This document shows positions 26,289 through 36,164 of a stretch of 64,000 bases of DNA, in pieces; positions within the stretch are counted from its first letter, which is position 1; each line of letters starts with the position of its first letter. The position numbers were made by a program, and so were the translations under genes. The notes beneath the pieces are model-generated. The model saw nothing but the letters and a program-made list of their open reading frames with translations, made no database searches and was not told the origin of the DNA. Where the stretch lies: NCBI RefSeq assembly GCF_001429505.1, contig NZ_LMJW01000004.1:182743-246742 (forward strand), in the 5' to 3' direction. The DNA is from Allobosea sp. Root483D1 (GTDB lineage Bacteria > Pseudomonadota > Alphaproteobacteria > Rhizobiales > Beijerinckiaceae).

Positions 26289-28462
26289 CACACCGTTCCC
26301 CCGACCATCGGCAGCGAGAGCGGCCGCTCGCGCCCGAGCCGCGCAAGCGCGTTGGCGACTGCCGGCCCGATCGGCGGCACGCCGGGTTCGCCGACGCCGG
26401 TCGGCTTCTCGGTCGAGGACACGATCCTGACCTCGACCTCCGGCATCTCGTGGATGCGCAGCGAGCGGTAGCTGTCGAAATTGGTCTGGACCGGCCGGCC
26501 CTGGTCGAGCGTCAGTTCGCCATAGAGGACGTGGCCGAGCCCGAAGCCGATGCCGCCCTCGATCTGGGCGCGGATGATGTCGGGATTGACCGCGACGCCG
26601 CAATCGATCGCGCACCAGACCTTGTGCACTTTGGGCTCGCCGCCCTCGCCGAGCGAGACGTCGGCGATCTGCGCGACATAGGAACCGAAGCTCTCGACCA
26701 CGCCGACGCCACGAGCGCGGCCGTCCACCGGTCCGGGGCCATTCCACTTCGCCAGATCGGCGACCGCCTTGAGGACATTGGCAAGACGCTGATGCTTGCC
26801 CATCAGCGCGAGCCGCCCGGCAACCGGATCCTGCCCGGCTTCCTGCAGCAACTGGTCGATGAAGCACTCGACGGCATAGCCGGTATGGGTGTGGCCGACC
26901 GAGCGCCACCATAGCGTCGGTACGCCGACCGGGACGGTGTGGAGGTCGCAGCGGAAATCGGCGACTTCATAGGGCAGCTCGTTGGCGCCCTCGACCATGA
27001 CCGGGTCGATCCCATCCTTGATCATCGCCTCGAAGGGCGAGCCCTTCAGGAAGGACTGGCCGACGATCGCCGCGCTCCAGGCGGTGATCTTGCCGTCCTT
27101 CACCGCGCCGCGCATGCGATGCAGGAAGAGCGGGCGGTAATAGCCGCCGGAAAGATCGTCCTCGCGCGTCCGCACCAGCTTGACCGGCCGGTTGGGGCCG
27201 ATCGCCTTGGCCGCCTCGGCGAGTTCGGCGGCGAGCTCGGCGGTCGGCTGCGCCCGCCGGCCGAAGCTGCCGCCGCCGAGCAGGGTCTCGACCTGGACCT
27301 TCTCGGGTCCGAGGCCGAGCACCTTGGCGATGACCTGATGGTCGAGCGTCTGGAGCTGGCTGCCGAGGCGGGCGAGCGCGCCCTGCGCGTTCCATTCGAG
27401 ATAGCCGTCGAGGGGCTCCATCGGCGCATGCGCCAGATAGGGGAAGACGTACTCGCTCTCGATCACCTTGTCGGCCTTGGCGAGCACCGCCTCAGCGTCG
27501 CCATGCTTGCCGGCGAGCGTGCCTTCCGTCCGCGCCAGCTTGCGGTACTCGGCGATCAGCTCGCGGCTGCCGCGCTTCTCGGCGCCGCTCTCGTCCCAGG
27601 TTACCTTCAGGGCCTCGCGGCCCTTCAGGGCCGGCCAGGTTCCGGTCGCGTAGACGGCGACACCGGACGGAAGCTGCTGGACGTCGACGACGCCTTTCAC
27701 CGTCTTCGCCGCGCTGGCGTCGAAGGAAGCGACCTTGCCGCCGAAGCGCGGCGGCCGGGCGACGACGACGGTCAGCATATCGGGCGTGTGGATGTCGATG
27801 GTGAACTGCGCCTTGCCCGTCGACTTGTCCAGGCTGTCGAGGCGCGGGGCGGTGCCCTCCTTGCCGATCAGCTTGAACTGCGCGGGATCCTTGAGCTTGA
27901 CCTCGGCCGGGGCCTGCAGCTTCGCGGCGGCCTCGGCGAACTCGCCGAAGCGGCCCTGCTTGCCGGAGACATGCTTCAGCACGCCCTTCTCGACGCTGAT
28001 CTCGCCAGCCGGCACCTTCCAGGCCTCGGCCGCCGCCTGCACCAGCATGGCGCGTGCGGTCGCGCCGGCCTTGCGCATCTGCTCGTAGGAATTGGCGATC
28101 GCGGTCGAGCCGCCGGTGCCCTGGATGCCGAAGGCGAGATTGGCATAGAGCTTGGAATCGGAGACGGCGTGCTCGGCCCGCATCTGGGCCCAGTCGGCGT
28201 CGAGTTCCTCGGCGACGAGGGTGGCGAGGCCGGTGAATGGGCCCTGGCCGAATTCGATATGCTTGATGAGGACGGTCACCGTGTCGTCGGCGGCGATCCT
28301 GACGAAGGCGTTCGGCGCGAAAGTCGCGGCACCGCCCGGCCGAAAGGCCTGCGCGGCGCCCGATTGCGCCCGGCCCGACTGCGGCAGGCTGAGGCCGATG
28401 ACGAGGGCGCCGGCGCCCTTCAGGAGGTTGCGGCGGGAGAGGGAGATGTCGTGCGCGGTCAT
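26288..28462 (-). CDS. IorB-type molybdopterin-binding aldehyde/N-heterocycle oxidoreductase large subunit (724 aa)
   Basis: A twin-arginine signal ([17 protein letters not shown]) leads into the molybdopterin-binding domains of the xanthine dehydrogenase family in the periplasmic isoquinoline 1-oxidoreductase branch: [33 protein letters not shown] (cofactor-binding block), and a C-terminal [20 protein letters not shown] with the catalytic Glu region. The small 2Fe-2S subunit gene lies 3 bases upstream and the cytochrome gene follows with overlapping codons. Together they form a periplasmic dehydrogenase feeding the respiratory chain. The substrate, an aldehyde or N-heterocycle, is not known. 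Confidence 0.88.
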   Translation of the reverse strand: MTAHDISLSRRNLLKGAGALVIGLSLPQSGRAQSGAAQAFRPGGAATFAPNAFVRIAADDTVTVLIKHIEFGQGPFTGLATLVAEELDADWAQMRAEHAVSDSKLYANLAFGIQGTGGSTAIANSYEQMRKAGATARAMLVQAAAEAWKVPAGEISVEKGVLKHVSGKQGRFGEFAEAAAKLQAPAEVKLKDPAQFKLIGKEGTAPRLDSLDKSTGKAQFTIDIHTPDMLTVVVARPPRFGGKVASFDASAAKTVKGVVDVQQLPSGVAVYATGTWPALKGREALKVTWDESGAEKRGSRELIAEYRKLARTEGTLAGKHGDAEAVLAKADKVIESEYVFPYLAHAPMEPLDGYLEWNAQGALARLGSQLQTLDHQVIAKVLGLGPEKVQVETLLGGGSFGRRAQPTAELAAELAEAAKAIGPNRPVKLVRTREDDLSGGYYRPLFLHRMRGAVKDGKITAWSAAIVGQSFLKGSPFEAMIKDGIDPVMVEGANELPYEVADFRCDLHTVPVGVPTLWWRSVGHTHTGYAVECFIDQLLQEAGQDPVAGRLALMGKHQRLANVLKAVADLAKWNGPGPVDGRARGVGVVESFGSYVAQIADVSLGEGGEPKVHKVWCAIDCGVAVNPDIIRAQIEGGIGFGLGHVLYGELTLDQGRPVQTNFDSYRSLRIHEMPEVEVRIVSSTEKPTGVGEPGVPPIGPAVANALARLGRERPLSLPMVGGTV

Positions 28463-28465
28463 GGC

Positions 28466-28927
28466 TCAGCCCTCCAGCGTGCGTGCGGCGTCGTGGATCG
28501 CGGCGCGGATGCGGACATAGGTTGCGCAGCGGCAGAGATTGCCGTTCATGGCGAGGTCGATGTCGCGGTCGCTCGGCTTGCGGATTTCCTTGAGCAGCGC
28601 GATCGCGCTCATCACCTGGCCGGACTGGCAGTAGCCGCATTGCGGTACGTCGTGCTTGACCCAGGCGGCCTGGATGGCCTCGGCTTCCTTGCCGGCGAGC
28701 GCTTCGATCGTGGTGATCTTGGCCTCGCCGAGAGCCGAGACCGGCAGGGAGCAGGAGCGTAGCGGCTGGCCATCCATGTAGACGGTGCAGGCGCCGCATT
28801 GCGCAACGCCGCAGCCGAATTTGGTGCCGGTCAGGCCGAGATTGTCGCGCAATACCCAGAGCAGGGGGGTGTCGTCGTCGACATCGACGCGATGCGTCGT
28901 TCCGTTGATATTGATTGAATGGACCAT
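28466..28927 (-). CDS. 2Fe-2S small subunit, IorA type (153 aa)
   Basis: Both iron-sulfur sites of this family are intact: a plant-type ferredoxin cluster (KFGCGVAQCGACTVYMDG, with a further Cys in LRSCSLP) and a C-terminal helical site (CGYCQSGQVMSA with GNLCRCATY). It passes electrons from the molybdenum site to the cytochrome. It has no signal peptide, as expected if it travels with the Tat-bearing large subunit as a folded complex. It is the first gene of the operon and divergent from a TetR gene. Confidence 0.92.
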   Translation of the reverse strand: MVHSININGTTHRVDVDDDTPLLWVLRDNLGLTGTKFGCGVAQCGACTVYMDGQPLRSCSLPVSALGEAKITTIEALAGKEAEAIQAAWVKHDVPQCGYCQSGQVMSAIALLKEIRKPSDRDIDLAMNGNLCRCATYVRIRAAIHDAARTLEG

Positions 28928-29061
28928 GGCTGCCTCGCGGGATCGCGGTCATGACGCAGCACGGCACCATGGCAGCCGGATCGAGGCTCGCTCGAAGGCC
29001 CGTTCTGACATATCAGAAGCGGGCGAATGATCCGTCGTCTGGGGTCGTGCGACTAGACGAA

Positions 29062-29080
29062 TTAGACGATTTGCGTCTAA
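29062..29080. promoter_or_regulatory. TetR-type operator between the iorAB operon and its regulator
   Basis: A perfect 7-bp inverted repeat (TTAGACG and CGTCTAA around 5 nt) lies in the 195-bp divergent gap, about 40 bases upstream of the TetR start. A further TAGACGA copy lies just to its left as a direct repeat. Size and place suit a TetR dimer controlling both directions. Confidence 0.55.
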
Positions 29081-29122
29081 CTAGGATAGTCGCCGACAGT
29101 TTGGATTCTGTCAAGACTGCAA

Positions 29123-29740
29123 ATGAGCGACCGCAGCGAAAGTTCCGCAACGTCCGGCGAGGACGGCAAGGGCCGCATCGAGCAGGTTGCGGAGGCGGCT
29201 CTGCGTCTCTTCGCCCGCTATGGCTACAAGCGCACCTCGATGGACGATATCGCGCGTGAGGCCGGGGTCGCCCGCGCCACGCTGTACCTCCATTTCAAAG
29301 GCAAGGACGACGTCTTCCGGGCCATGCTCGCGGGGCTCGGCAACCAAGTCGAGACACGTTGCCGCGAGGCGTTGGCAACGCCCGGCCCGTTCGCGCAGCG
29401 GCTGGCTGCGCTGATGGAGGCCCATCACGGCACAGCTTTCAGCGCCTTCAGCGCCGGCGAGCATCTCGGCGAGCTCAAGGCGGTGATGGTTGCCATCGCC
29501 GGTGCCGAGCTTGCCGCCTTCGAGGCGATCTTCGTCGCGATCACCCGCCAGTTGTTCGAAGACGCCGCCGCGCAAGGCGAGATTTCGATCGAACGCAGCG
29601 GCCTTCCGCTGGACACCCTGATCGCGACGATCATGCGTGCCGCGGCCGGCGCGAAATATGGTGAACAGCCCTCCTGCGAGACCTATCTCGTGCGATTGCG
29701 CGAGATTGCGGTGGTCTTCGCGGCGGCGGTCACGCGCTGA
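29123..29740 (+). CDS. TetR family transcriptional regulator (205 aa)
   Basis: An N-terminal TetR helix-turn-helix occupies residues ~18-65: IEQVAEAALRLFARYGYKRT, then SMDDIAREAGVARATLYLHF with KGKDDVFRAML after it. The C-terminal ligand domain is helical with no known signature. It is divergent from the iorAB-cytochrome operon, with a 19-bp dyad between, so it is probably the local repressor of that operon. It could also affect the liv genes that follow on the same strand after 163 bases. Confidence 0.88.
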   Translation: MSDRSESSATSGEDGKGRIEQVAEAALRLFARYGYKRTSMDDIAREAGVARATLYLHFKGKDDVFRAMLAGLGNQVETRCREALATPGPFAQRLAALMEAHHGTAFSAFSAGEHLGELKAVMVAIAGAELAAFEAIFVAITRQLFEDAAAQGEISIERSGLPLDTLIATIMRAAAGAKYGEQPSCETYLVRLREIAVVFAAAVTR

Positions 29741-29903
29741 TGGTTGGACCCTTATTTCTGTGTAGGCCTTTCGTCTAAGCCTGCGTTTTGCCTCGCCGGG
29801 AGGCCCAAACCCGCACGCCCGCGCCGTTGACATGGGCGATATGCGCGGTGCAGCATGCCGGCCGGGAAACGAACAATCGAGCAATGGGTAAGGTTAGCTA
29901 GGG

Positions 29904-30657
29904 ATGTCTGAGGATACTATTCTCTCGACCTCAGGCCTCACGAAAGAATTTGCCGGCTTCACAGCCGTCAATGGTGTTGATCTGAAGGTTCGGCGCGGGT
30001 CGATTCACGCTTTGATCGGGCCGAACGGGGCAGGCAAGACGACCTGCTTCAACCTGTTGACCAAGTTCCTGCCGCCGACACGGGGGCAAATCGTCTATAA
30101 TGGCCGCGACATCACGGGCGAGAAGCCGGCGGAGATCGCCCGGCTCGGGCTGGTGCGCTCCTTCCAGATCTCGGCGGTGTTCCCGCAGCTCTCGGTCAAG
30201 ACCAATGTCCGCGTCGCGCTGCAGCGCAAGCGCGGCGACAATTTCGACTTCTGGCGTTCCGAGCGGGCGCTGTCCCCGCTCGACGCCGAGGCGTTGCGCC
30301 TGGTCGACGCAGTCGGCCTCTCGGCCTTTGCCGAACTGCCGGCGGGCGAGCTCTCCTATGGCCGCAAGCGCGCGCTGGAGATCGCGACGACGCTGGCGCT
30401 CGATCCCGAGATGCTGCTGCTCGACGAGCCGATGGCCGGCATGGGCCGCGAGGATATCGAGCGGATCGAGGCCCTGATCCGCAAGGTCTCGGCCAACCGC
30501 ACCATCCTCATGGTCGAGCACAATCTCTCGGTGGTCGCCTCGCTCTGCGACCGCATCACCGTGCTCGCCCGCGGCCAGGTCCTGGCCGAGGGCGACTATG
30601 CCTCCGTCTCGAAGGATCCGCGCGTGGTCGAAGCCTATATCGGATCGGGAGTCGGCC

Positions 30658-30668
<11 letters not shown>
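29904..30668 (+). CDS. livG: Branched-chain amino acid-type ABC transporter ATPase, LivG-like (254 aa)
   Basis: This is one of the two ATPases of a HAAT-family importer. It has Walker A (GPNGAGKTTCFNLL), a Q-loop (VRSFQIS), a signature variant LSYGRKRALEIA typical of LivG, Walker B (MLLLDEPMAG) and an H-loop (ILMVEHNLSVV). It heads a five-gene operon livG-livF-livK-livH-livM. The gene overlaps livF by 11 bases. The substrate may be a branched-chain amino acid, an amide or an aromatic acid; livG naming denotes family only. Confidence 0.88.
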
Positions 30669-31416
<748 letters not shown>

Positions 31417-31472
31417 CGCAGGGCGTCCAACAAGAACCGTCAGAATTCCAGAGATCCCCAGGGAGACTAACC

Positions 31473-32675
31473 ATGAAGCTCAAGACATTGCTCGCGGCCA
31501 CGGCGCTCGGCGCGCTGATGGCGGCGCCGGCGCTGGCGCAGCAGATTTCGGTCAAGGCCGGCGTGCTCAACGACCGCTCCGGCATCTATGCCGACCTCTC
31601 CGGCGAAGGCTCGGTGATCGCCGCGCGCCTCGCGGTCGAGGACTTCAAGGCGGCGGAGAAGGGCATCAAGGTCGAGATCGTCTCGGCCGACCATCAGAAC
31701 AAGCCCGATGTCGGCTCGACCATCACCCGGCAATGGTATGACCAGGACGGCGTCGACCTGATCCTCGACGTGCCGACCTCCTCGGTGGCGCTGGCGGTCA
31801 GCCAGATCACCAAGGATAAGAACAAGATCCTCATCAATTCCGGCGCCGGCACCTCCGACCTCACCGGCAAGGCCTGCAGCCCGAACACCATCCACTGGAC
31901 CTACGACACCTACGCGCTCGCCCAGGGCACCGGCGGCGCCATGGTCAAGGCCGGCGGCGACAGCTGGTTCTTCCTCACCGCCGACTATGCCTTCGGCCAT
32001 GCGCTCGAGCGCGACACCTCGGCCGTCGTCACCAAGGCCGGCGGCAAGGTACTGGGCGCGGTGCGCACGCCCTTCCCGGGTACGGACTTCTCCTCCTTCC
32101 TGCTGCAGGCCCAGGCCTCCAAGGCCAAGGTCATCGGCCTTGCCAATGCCGGCGGCGACCTGACCAACTCGGTCAAGCAGGCGAGCGAGTTCGGCATCAC
32201 CCAGGGCGGCCAGAAGCTCGCCGGCCTGCTGACCTTCGCCAGCGACGTGCATGCCCTCGGCCTGCAGGCGGCGCAGGGCCTGGTGCTGACCGAATCCTTC
32301 TATTGGGATCGCGACGACGGCACCCGCGCCTGGTCGGAGCGCTTCGCCAAGCTCAATGGCGGCAAGAAGCCGACCATGGTGCAGGCGGGCGTTTATTCCG
32401 GCCTGCTGCACTATCTGAAGGCGGTCGAGGCGGCCAAGAGCAAGGACTCCGCCGTGGTGATGGCGAAGATGAAGGAGATGCCGACCGACGATCCGCTGTT
32501 CGGCAAGGGCACGATCCGCGTCAATGGCCGCAAGATGCACTCGATGTATCTCTACGAGGTCAAGAAGCCGTCCGAGTCGAAGGGGCCGTGGGACTACTAC
32601 AAGCAGCTCGCGGTGCTGTCGGGCGAAGAGGCCTTCCAGCCGCTCGCTGAGACCGGCTGCTCGCTCGTCAAGTGA
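31473..32675 (+). CDS. Periplasmic solute-binding protein of the LivK/AmiC fold (400 aa)
   Basis: A Sec signal peptide (MKLKTLLAATALGALMAAPA, cleaved after LAQ) leads into a peripla_BP_6 domain with ISVKAGVLNDRSGIYADLSG, then TITRQWYDQDGVDLILDVPT and a C-terminal lobe. An AGGGAGA ribosome site precedes the start. Homologues of this length often bind branched-chain amino acids, urea-like amides or aromatic acids; the ligand cannot be settled here. Two stem-loops follow it before livH, as often seen after highly expressed binding-protein genes. Confidence 0.88.
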   Translation: MKLKTLLAATALGALMAAPALAQQISVKAGVLNDRSGIYADLSGEGSVIAARLAVEDFKAAEKGIKVEIVSADHQNKPDVGSTITRQWYDQDGVDLILDVPTSSVALAVSQITKDKNKILINSGAGTSDLTGKACSPNTIHWTYDTYALAQGTGGAMVKAGGDSWFFLTADYAFGHALERDTSAVVTKAGGKVLGAVRTPFPGTDFSSFLLQAQASKAKVIGLANAGGDLTNSVKQASEFGITQGGQKLAGLLTFASDVHALGLQAAQGLVLTESFYWDRDDGTRAWSERFAKLNGGKKPTMVQAGVYSGLLHYLKAVEAAKSKDSAVVMAKMKEMPTDDPLFGKGTIRVNGRKMHSMYLYEVKKPSESKGPWDYYKQLAVLSGEEAFQPLAETGCSLVK

Positions 32676-32678
32676 TGA

Positions 32679-32695
32679 CGGACTGAAAAAGTCCG
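32679..32695 (+). terminator. Small stem-loop after the binding-protein gene
   Basis: CGGACT and AGTCCG form a perfect 6-bp stem around the loop GAAAA, starting 3 bases after the stop codon at 32675. It is the first of two hairpins in the 83-bp gap to livH. It probably protects the mRNA 3' end. Confidence 0.5.
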
Positions 32696-32709
32696 CATGA
32701 CATCTTTTT

Positions 32710-32731
32710 CCGGGGCCGCAACCGGCCCCGG
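32710..32731 (+). terminator. GC-rich stem-loop between binding-protein and permease genes
   Basis: A perfect 9-bp stem (32710-32718 with 32723-32731) encloses the 4-nt loop CAAC. TTTT follows 6 bases later. It probably lowers expression of the downstream permease genes relative to the binding protein by partial termination, or protects the upstream mRNA. Confidence 0.6.
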
Positions 32732-32758
32732 ACCAGTTTTCACGGAACGGTCGATCCG

Positions 32759-33646
32759 ATGTTCGAACTTCTAGGCGTGCCGCCGCAGGCGCTGTTCGGC
32801 CAGGTCCTTCTGGGCCTGATCAACGGCTCGTTCTACGCGATCCTCAGCCTTGGCCTGGCGGTGATCTTCGGCCTGCTCAACATCATCAACTTTGCCCACG
32901 GGGCGCAGTACATGATGGGCGCCTTCGTCGCCTGGATGTGCCTGAACTATCTCGGCATCAACTATTGGGCCGCGCTGGTTGTCGCCCCGATCCTGGTCGG
33001 CGCCACCGGCATCGTGATCGAGCGGCTCTTACTTGCCCGCATCGCAAAGTATGACCATCTCTACGGGCTGCTGCTGACATTCGGCCTGGCGCTGATCATC
33101 CAGGGGCTGTTCCGCAATTATTACGGCTCCTCCGGCCTGCCTTACGGCATCCCGCCGCAGCTGACCGGCGGTCAGAATCTCGGCTTCATGTTCCTGCCGA
33201 CCTATCGCGGCTGGGTCGTCGTCGCCTCGCTCATCGTCTGCCTCGCCACCTGGTTCATGATCGAGAAGACCAAGCTCGGCTCCTACTTGCGTGCCGCGAC
33301 CGAGAACCCGACGCTGACCCAGGCCTTCGGCATCAACGTGCCGCTGCTGGTGACGCTGACCTATGGCTTCGGCGTCGCGCTCGCCGCCTTCGCCGGCGTG
33401 CTCGCCGCGCCGATCTACGCGGTCAACCCGAACATGGGCGCCGACCTGATCATCGTCGTCTTCGCCGTCGTCGTCATCGGCGGCATGGGCTCGATCATGG
33501 GCGCGATCGTCACCGGCTTCTCGCTCGGCCTGATCGAGGGGTTGACCAAGGTGTTCTACCCCGAGGCGTCCTCGACCGTGATCTTCATCATCATGGTGCT
33601 GGTGCTGCTGGTGAAGCCCGCCGGCCTGTTCGGCCGCGCCGCCTGA
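32759..33646 (+). CDS. livH: Branched-chain amino acid-type ABC transporter permease, LivH-like (295 aa)
   Basis: The protein has about eight hydrophobic helices and starts with the LivH opening (LLGLINGSFYAILSLGLAVI-type, then GLLNIINFAHGAQYMMGAF). The block RAATENPTLTQAFGINV matches the EAA-like ATPase contact of this family. The end is a typical LivH tail (LVKPAGLFGRAA). It follows the binding-protein gene after two hairpins and is separated by 19 bases from livM. Confidence 0.92.
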   Translation: MFELLGVPPQALFGQVLLGLINGSFYAILSLGLAVIFGLLNIINFAHGAQYMMGAFVAWMCLNYLGINYWAALVVAPILVGATGIVIERLLLARIAKYDHLYGLLLTFGLALIIQGLFRNYYGSSGLPYGIPPQLTGGQNLGFMFLPTYRGWVVVASLIVCLATWFMIEKTKLGSYLRAATENPTLTQAFGINVPLLVTLTYGFGVALAAFAGVLAAPIYAVNPNMGADLIIVVFAVVVIGGMGSIMGAIVTGFSLGLIEGLTKVFYPEASSTVIFIIMVLVLLVKPAGLFGRAA

Positions 33647-33665
33647 CGACGCAAGGACCAAAGAC

Positions 33666-34655
33666 ATGACCGACCTTGCCTCCAGCGCTACCCCGTCCGC
33701 CGCTGTCGTCGCCGAGACCGACGACAGCGCCGCGCGCCTGCACCGCAACCTGTTCATCGCGATTGCCGTGCTGCTCGCGATCGCGCCCTTCGTCGCCTAC
33801 CCCGTCTTCGTGATGAAGGTGCTGTGCTTCGCGCTGTTCGCGCTCGCCTTCAACCTGCTGCTTGGCTATGGCGGGCTCCTGTCCTTCGGCCACGCCGCCT
33901 ATTTCGGCATGGCGAGCTATGTTTCCGCCTATACCGCGAAGAACTGGGGCCTGACGCCGGAGCTGGCGATCCTGCTCGGCACGGCCGTCGCCGCTGCTCT
34001 CGGCCTGGTCTTCGGGGCGCTGGCCATCCGCCGCCAGGGCATCTACTTCGCCATGATCACCCTGGCGCTGGCGCAGATGGCCTTCTTCTTCTCGCTGCAG
34101 ACGCCGCGCTTCACCGGCGGCGAGGACGGCATCCAGGCGGTGCCGCGCGGCAAGCTCTTCGGCCTCATCAGCCTCGCCGACGATCGCGCGCTCTATTGGC
34201 TCGTCGCCGCGATCTTCATGGGCGGGCTCTTGCTGATCTACCGGATCATCCATTCGCCATTCGGCCAGGTCTGCAAGGCGATCCGTGACAACGAGCCGCG
34301 CGCCATCTCGCTCGGCTATCGCGCCAGCCAGTACAAGCTCGCCGTCTTCGTGCTTTCGGCCGGGCTCGCAGGGTTAGCCGGCGCGACCAAGGCGATCGTC
34401 TTCCAGCTCGCCTCGCTCACCGACGTCTACTGGACGATGTCTGGCGAGGTCGTGCTGATGACGCTGGTCGGTGGCCTCGGCACCGTCTTCGGCCCGATCG
34501 TCGGGGCCGCGGTCATCGTCGCCATGCAGAACTATCTCGCCGGCCTTGGCTCCTGGGTCCTCGTCGTCCAGGGCGTCATCTTCGTCGCCTGCGTCCTGCT
34601 CTTCCGCGAAGGCATCGTCGGCGTCATCTCCAAATGGATCAAGAAGCCGCTCTGA
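33666..34655 (+). CDS. livM: Branched-chain amino acid-type ABC transporter permease, LivM-like (329 aa)
   Basis: This is the second permease, with about ten helices after a 30-residue cytoplasmic start. Diagnostic blocks are FNLLLGYGGLLSFGHAAYFG, the GIYFAMITLALAQM stretch, and the ATPase contact VCKAIRDNEPRAISLGY. It completes the importer. The gene ends 27 bases before the convergent cytochrome gene. Confidence 0.92.
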   Translation: MTDLASSATPSAAVVAETDDSAARLHRNLFIAIAVLLAIAPFVAYPVFVMKVLCFALFALAFNLLLGYGGLLSFGHAAYFGMASYVSAYTAKNWGLTPELAILLGTAVAAALGLVFGALAIRRQGIYFAMITLALAQMAFFFSLQTPRFTGGEDGIQAVPRGKLFGLISLADDRALYWLVAAIFMGGLLLIYRIIHSPFGQVCKAIRDNEPRAISLGYRASQYKLAVFVLSAGLAGLAGATKAIVFQLASLTDVYWTMSGEVVLMTLVGGLGTVFGPIVGAAVIVAMQNYLAGLGSWVLVVQGVIFVACVLLFREGIVGVISKWIKKPL

Positions 34656-34682
34656 GGCAAGAAGTCGCTCAGAGGGGCGAGG

Positions 34683-35051
34683 CTAACGGCCGAGCAGGTA
34701 GTCCGTCACGGCAGCCCGATCCGCCCTGCTGAGGCCCGCGGGCGGGCTCATCCAGCCGCCGGGCACGACTGCATCGGGATCGGCGAGATAGCTGAGCAGC
34801 CGCTCGCGATCCCAGGCCAGCCCTTGCGCCCGCATCGCCTTGAACGCCGGCGAGTAGTCGAAGCCCTCGGCCGAACCGAGCACGCGCCCGCCGAGTTTGG
34901 CGAGGTCCGGCCCGGCCATGCCGGCTTTGGCCGGGTCGAGGCTGTGGCAGGATTGGCAGGCCTTGAACACGGCCGCTCCCTCCTGCGCCCAGGCCATGTC
35001 GGTCGTTGCCAGCCCGAGCGGGACGAGTGCCGTCGCCAGCGCTCTCCTCAC
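34683..35051 (-). CDS. Small exported c-type cytochrome (122 aa)
   Basis: The predicted product has a signal peptide (cleaved after AWA) and a single CQSCH haem site near residue 33, followed by GPDLAKLGGR as in class I cytochromes. The second ligand is probably the Met in GGWMSPP. The start codon is GTG, overlapping the stop of the upstream propeller gene as GTGA. This placement suggests it accepts electrons from, or works with, that Tat-exported propeller protein. Confidence 0.85.
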   Translation of the reverse strand: MRRALATALVPLGLATTDMAWAQEGAAVFKACQSCHSLDPAKAGMAGPDLAKLGGRVLGSAEGFDYSPAFKAMRAQGLAWDRERLLSYLADPDAVVPGGWMSPPAGLSRADRAAVTDYLLGR

Positions 35052-36055
35052 GCCGGCTTCACGGTCTGGATGCGTACCAGCCGGTTGGTGCCGCTCTCAC
35101 CACCCCAGGCCTCGCCGCTGCGCCCATCCATCTGGCGGACATTGGCGCCGGGCTTGTCGCTCGGGAAGCTGTCGAACGCCTCGCTCAGCGGGTCGAAGCG
35201 GACGATGCTGTTGAGGGCGAAATCGGTGAGCCAGACCTTGTCGGCGTCGTCGACATAGACCGAGTAGGTCCGCGGCTTGTGGCCGGGCAGCTTCCAGCCC
35301 TTCCAGCTGCCGCTCTCGGTATCGAAGGACGAGACCTGGCCGGAATTCCACTCGCTGACCCAGATCCGGTTCTTCGAATCCGACCAGACCCGGCGCGCGC
35401 CCTGGCCCTCGGTCGGCGGATCGACCACATTGAAGGCGCCGCTCTGGGTGTTGATCCTGGCGATATAGTTGCCGGCGAGCGAGGCGAACCAGATCTCGCC
35501 GGCGGGCGTGCGGGTCATGCCATAGGGGCCGGCGCCGCGCGGCGCGTCGAAGATGTCCATCTTGCCCGATTTGGGATCGAGCCGGCCGACGATGCCGTTC
35601 TGGCCGGTGAACCAGAGCATGCCGGCCTTGTCGAACACCGGCGTGTTGAGATTGGCCCGCTCGCGCCCTTCAGGCAGCTTGTACAGCTCGACCTTGTGCG
35701 TCTTGTCGTCGACGCGGGCGATGGCGTTCTGGCCGCCTTCGGTGACCCAGGCGGCGCCATCCGGTCCGCGCACCACCCCATGCGGGGCGGCGCCGTCGCC
35801 GAGCGGGATCACCTTGGTCTGGCCGGTACGGGGATCGAAGCGGCCGAGCACGCCGTTGCGCTGGCCGCAGACCCAGATCGTGCCGTCGCCGGCATCAGTG
35901 ACGTCACGCGAGCCCTTGATCTCCGGCACCTCAAAATAGGTGACGATGAACGGGCTGCCGGGCTGGGACTGTCCGGTCGCCTCGGCGCTGCGCAGAATCA
36001 GGTTCGGGGCGGCGAGGCCGGCAAGGCCGAATTTCAGGAACGAACGGCGCAGCAT
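35048..36055 (-). CDS. Tat-exported Vgb-like (streptogramin lyase family) beta-propeller (335 aa)
   Basis: A twin-arginine signal (RRSFLKFGLAGLA) precedes seven propeller-like repeats of about 42 residues, each with a G-x-IW or AWVTE core, such as APHGVVRGPDGAAWVTEGG and GPYGMTRTPAGEIWFASLAG. The fold matches virginiamycin B lyase proteins. A Tat signal and an overlapping cytochrome c gene are unusual for an antibiotic lyase, so a periplasmic redox or sensing role is more likely. The start at 36055 was chosen because it gives the Tat signal and follows GGAG; the open frame further upstream looks non-coding. Confidence 0.8.
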   Translation of the reverse strand: MLRRSFLKFGLAGLAAPNLILRSAEATGQSQPGSPFIVTYFEVPEIKGSRDVTDAGDGTIWVCGQRNGVLGRFDPRTGQTKVIPLGDGAAPHGVVRGPDGAAWVTEGGQNAIARVDDKTHKVELYKLPEGRERANLNTPVFDKAGMLWFTGQNGIVGRLDPKSGKMDIFDAPRGAGPYGMTRTPAGEIWFASLAGNYIARINTQSGAFNVVDPPTEGQGARRVWSDSKNRIWVSEWNSGQVSSFDTESGSWKGWKLPGHKPRTYSVYVDDADKVWLTDFALNSIVRFDPLSEAFDSFPSDKPGANVRQMDGRSGEAWGGESGTNRLVRIQTVKPA

Positions 36056-36164
36056 CGGCGTCTCCTTTCGTCGTCGGCGGCGGATCATCCGCCTTCGGGT
36101 GAGAGGCGTAAACCGACAACATCGTGAAACTGTGGCTGCGGCCGGGCGGTTCCCTCTGCTCGCT

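Noticed and set aside
29827..29856. Exact TTGACA upstream of the liv operon as a promoter
   Set aside because: No acceptable -10 hexamer at 15-19 bases; too weak to list as a feature, though the liv promoter probably lies in this gap.
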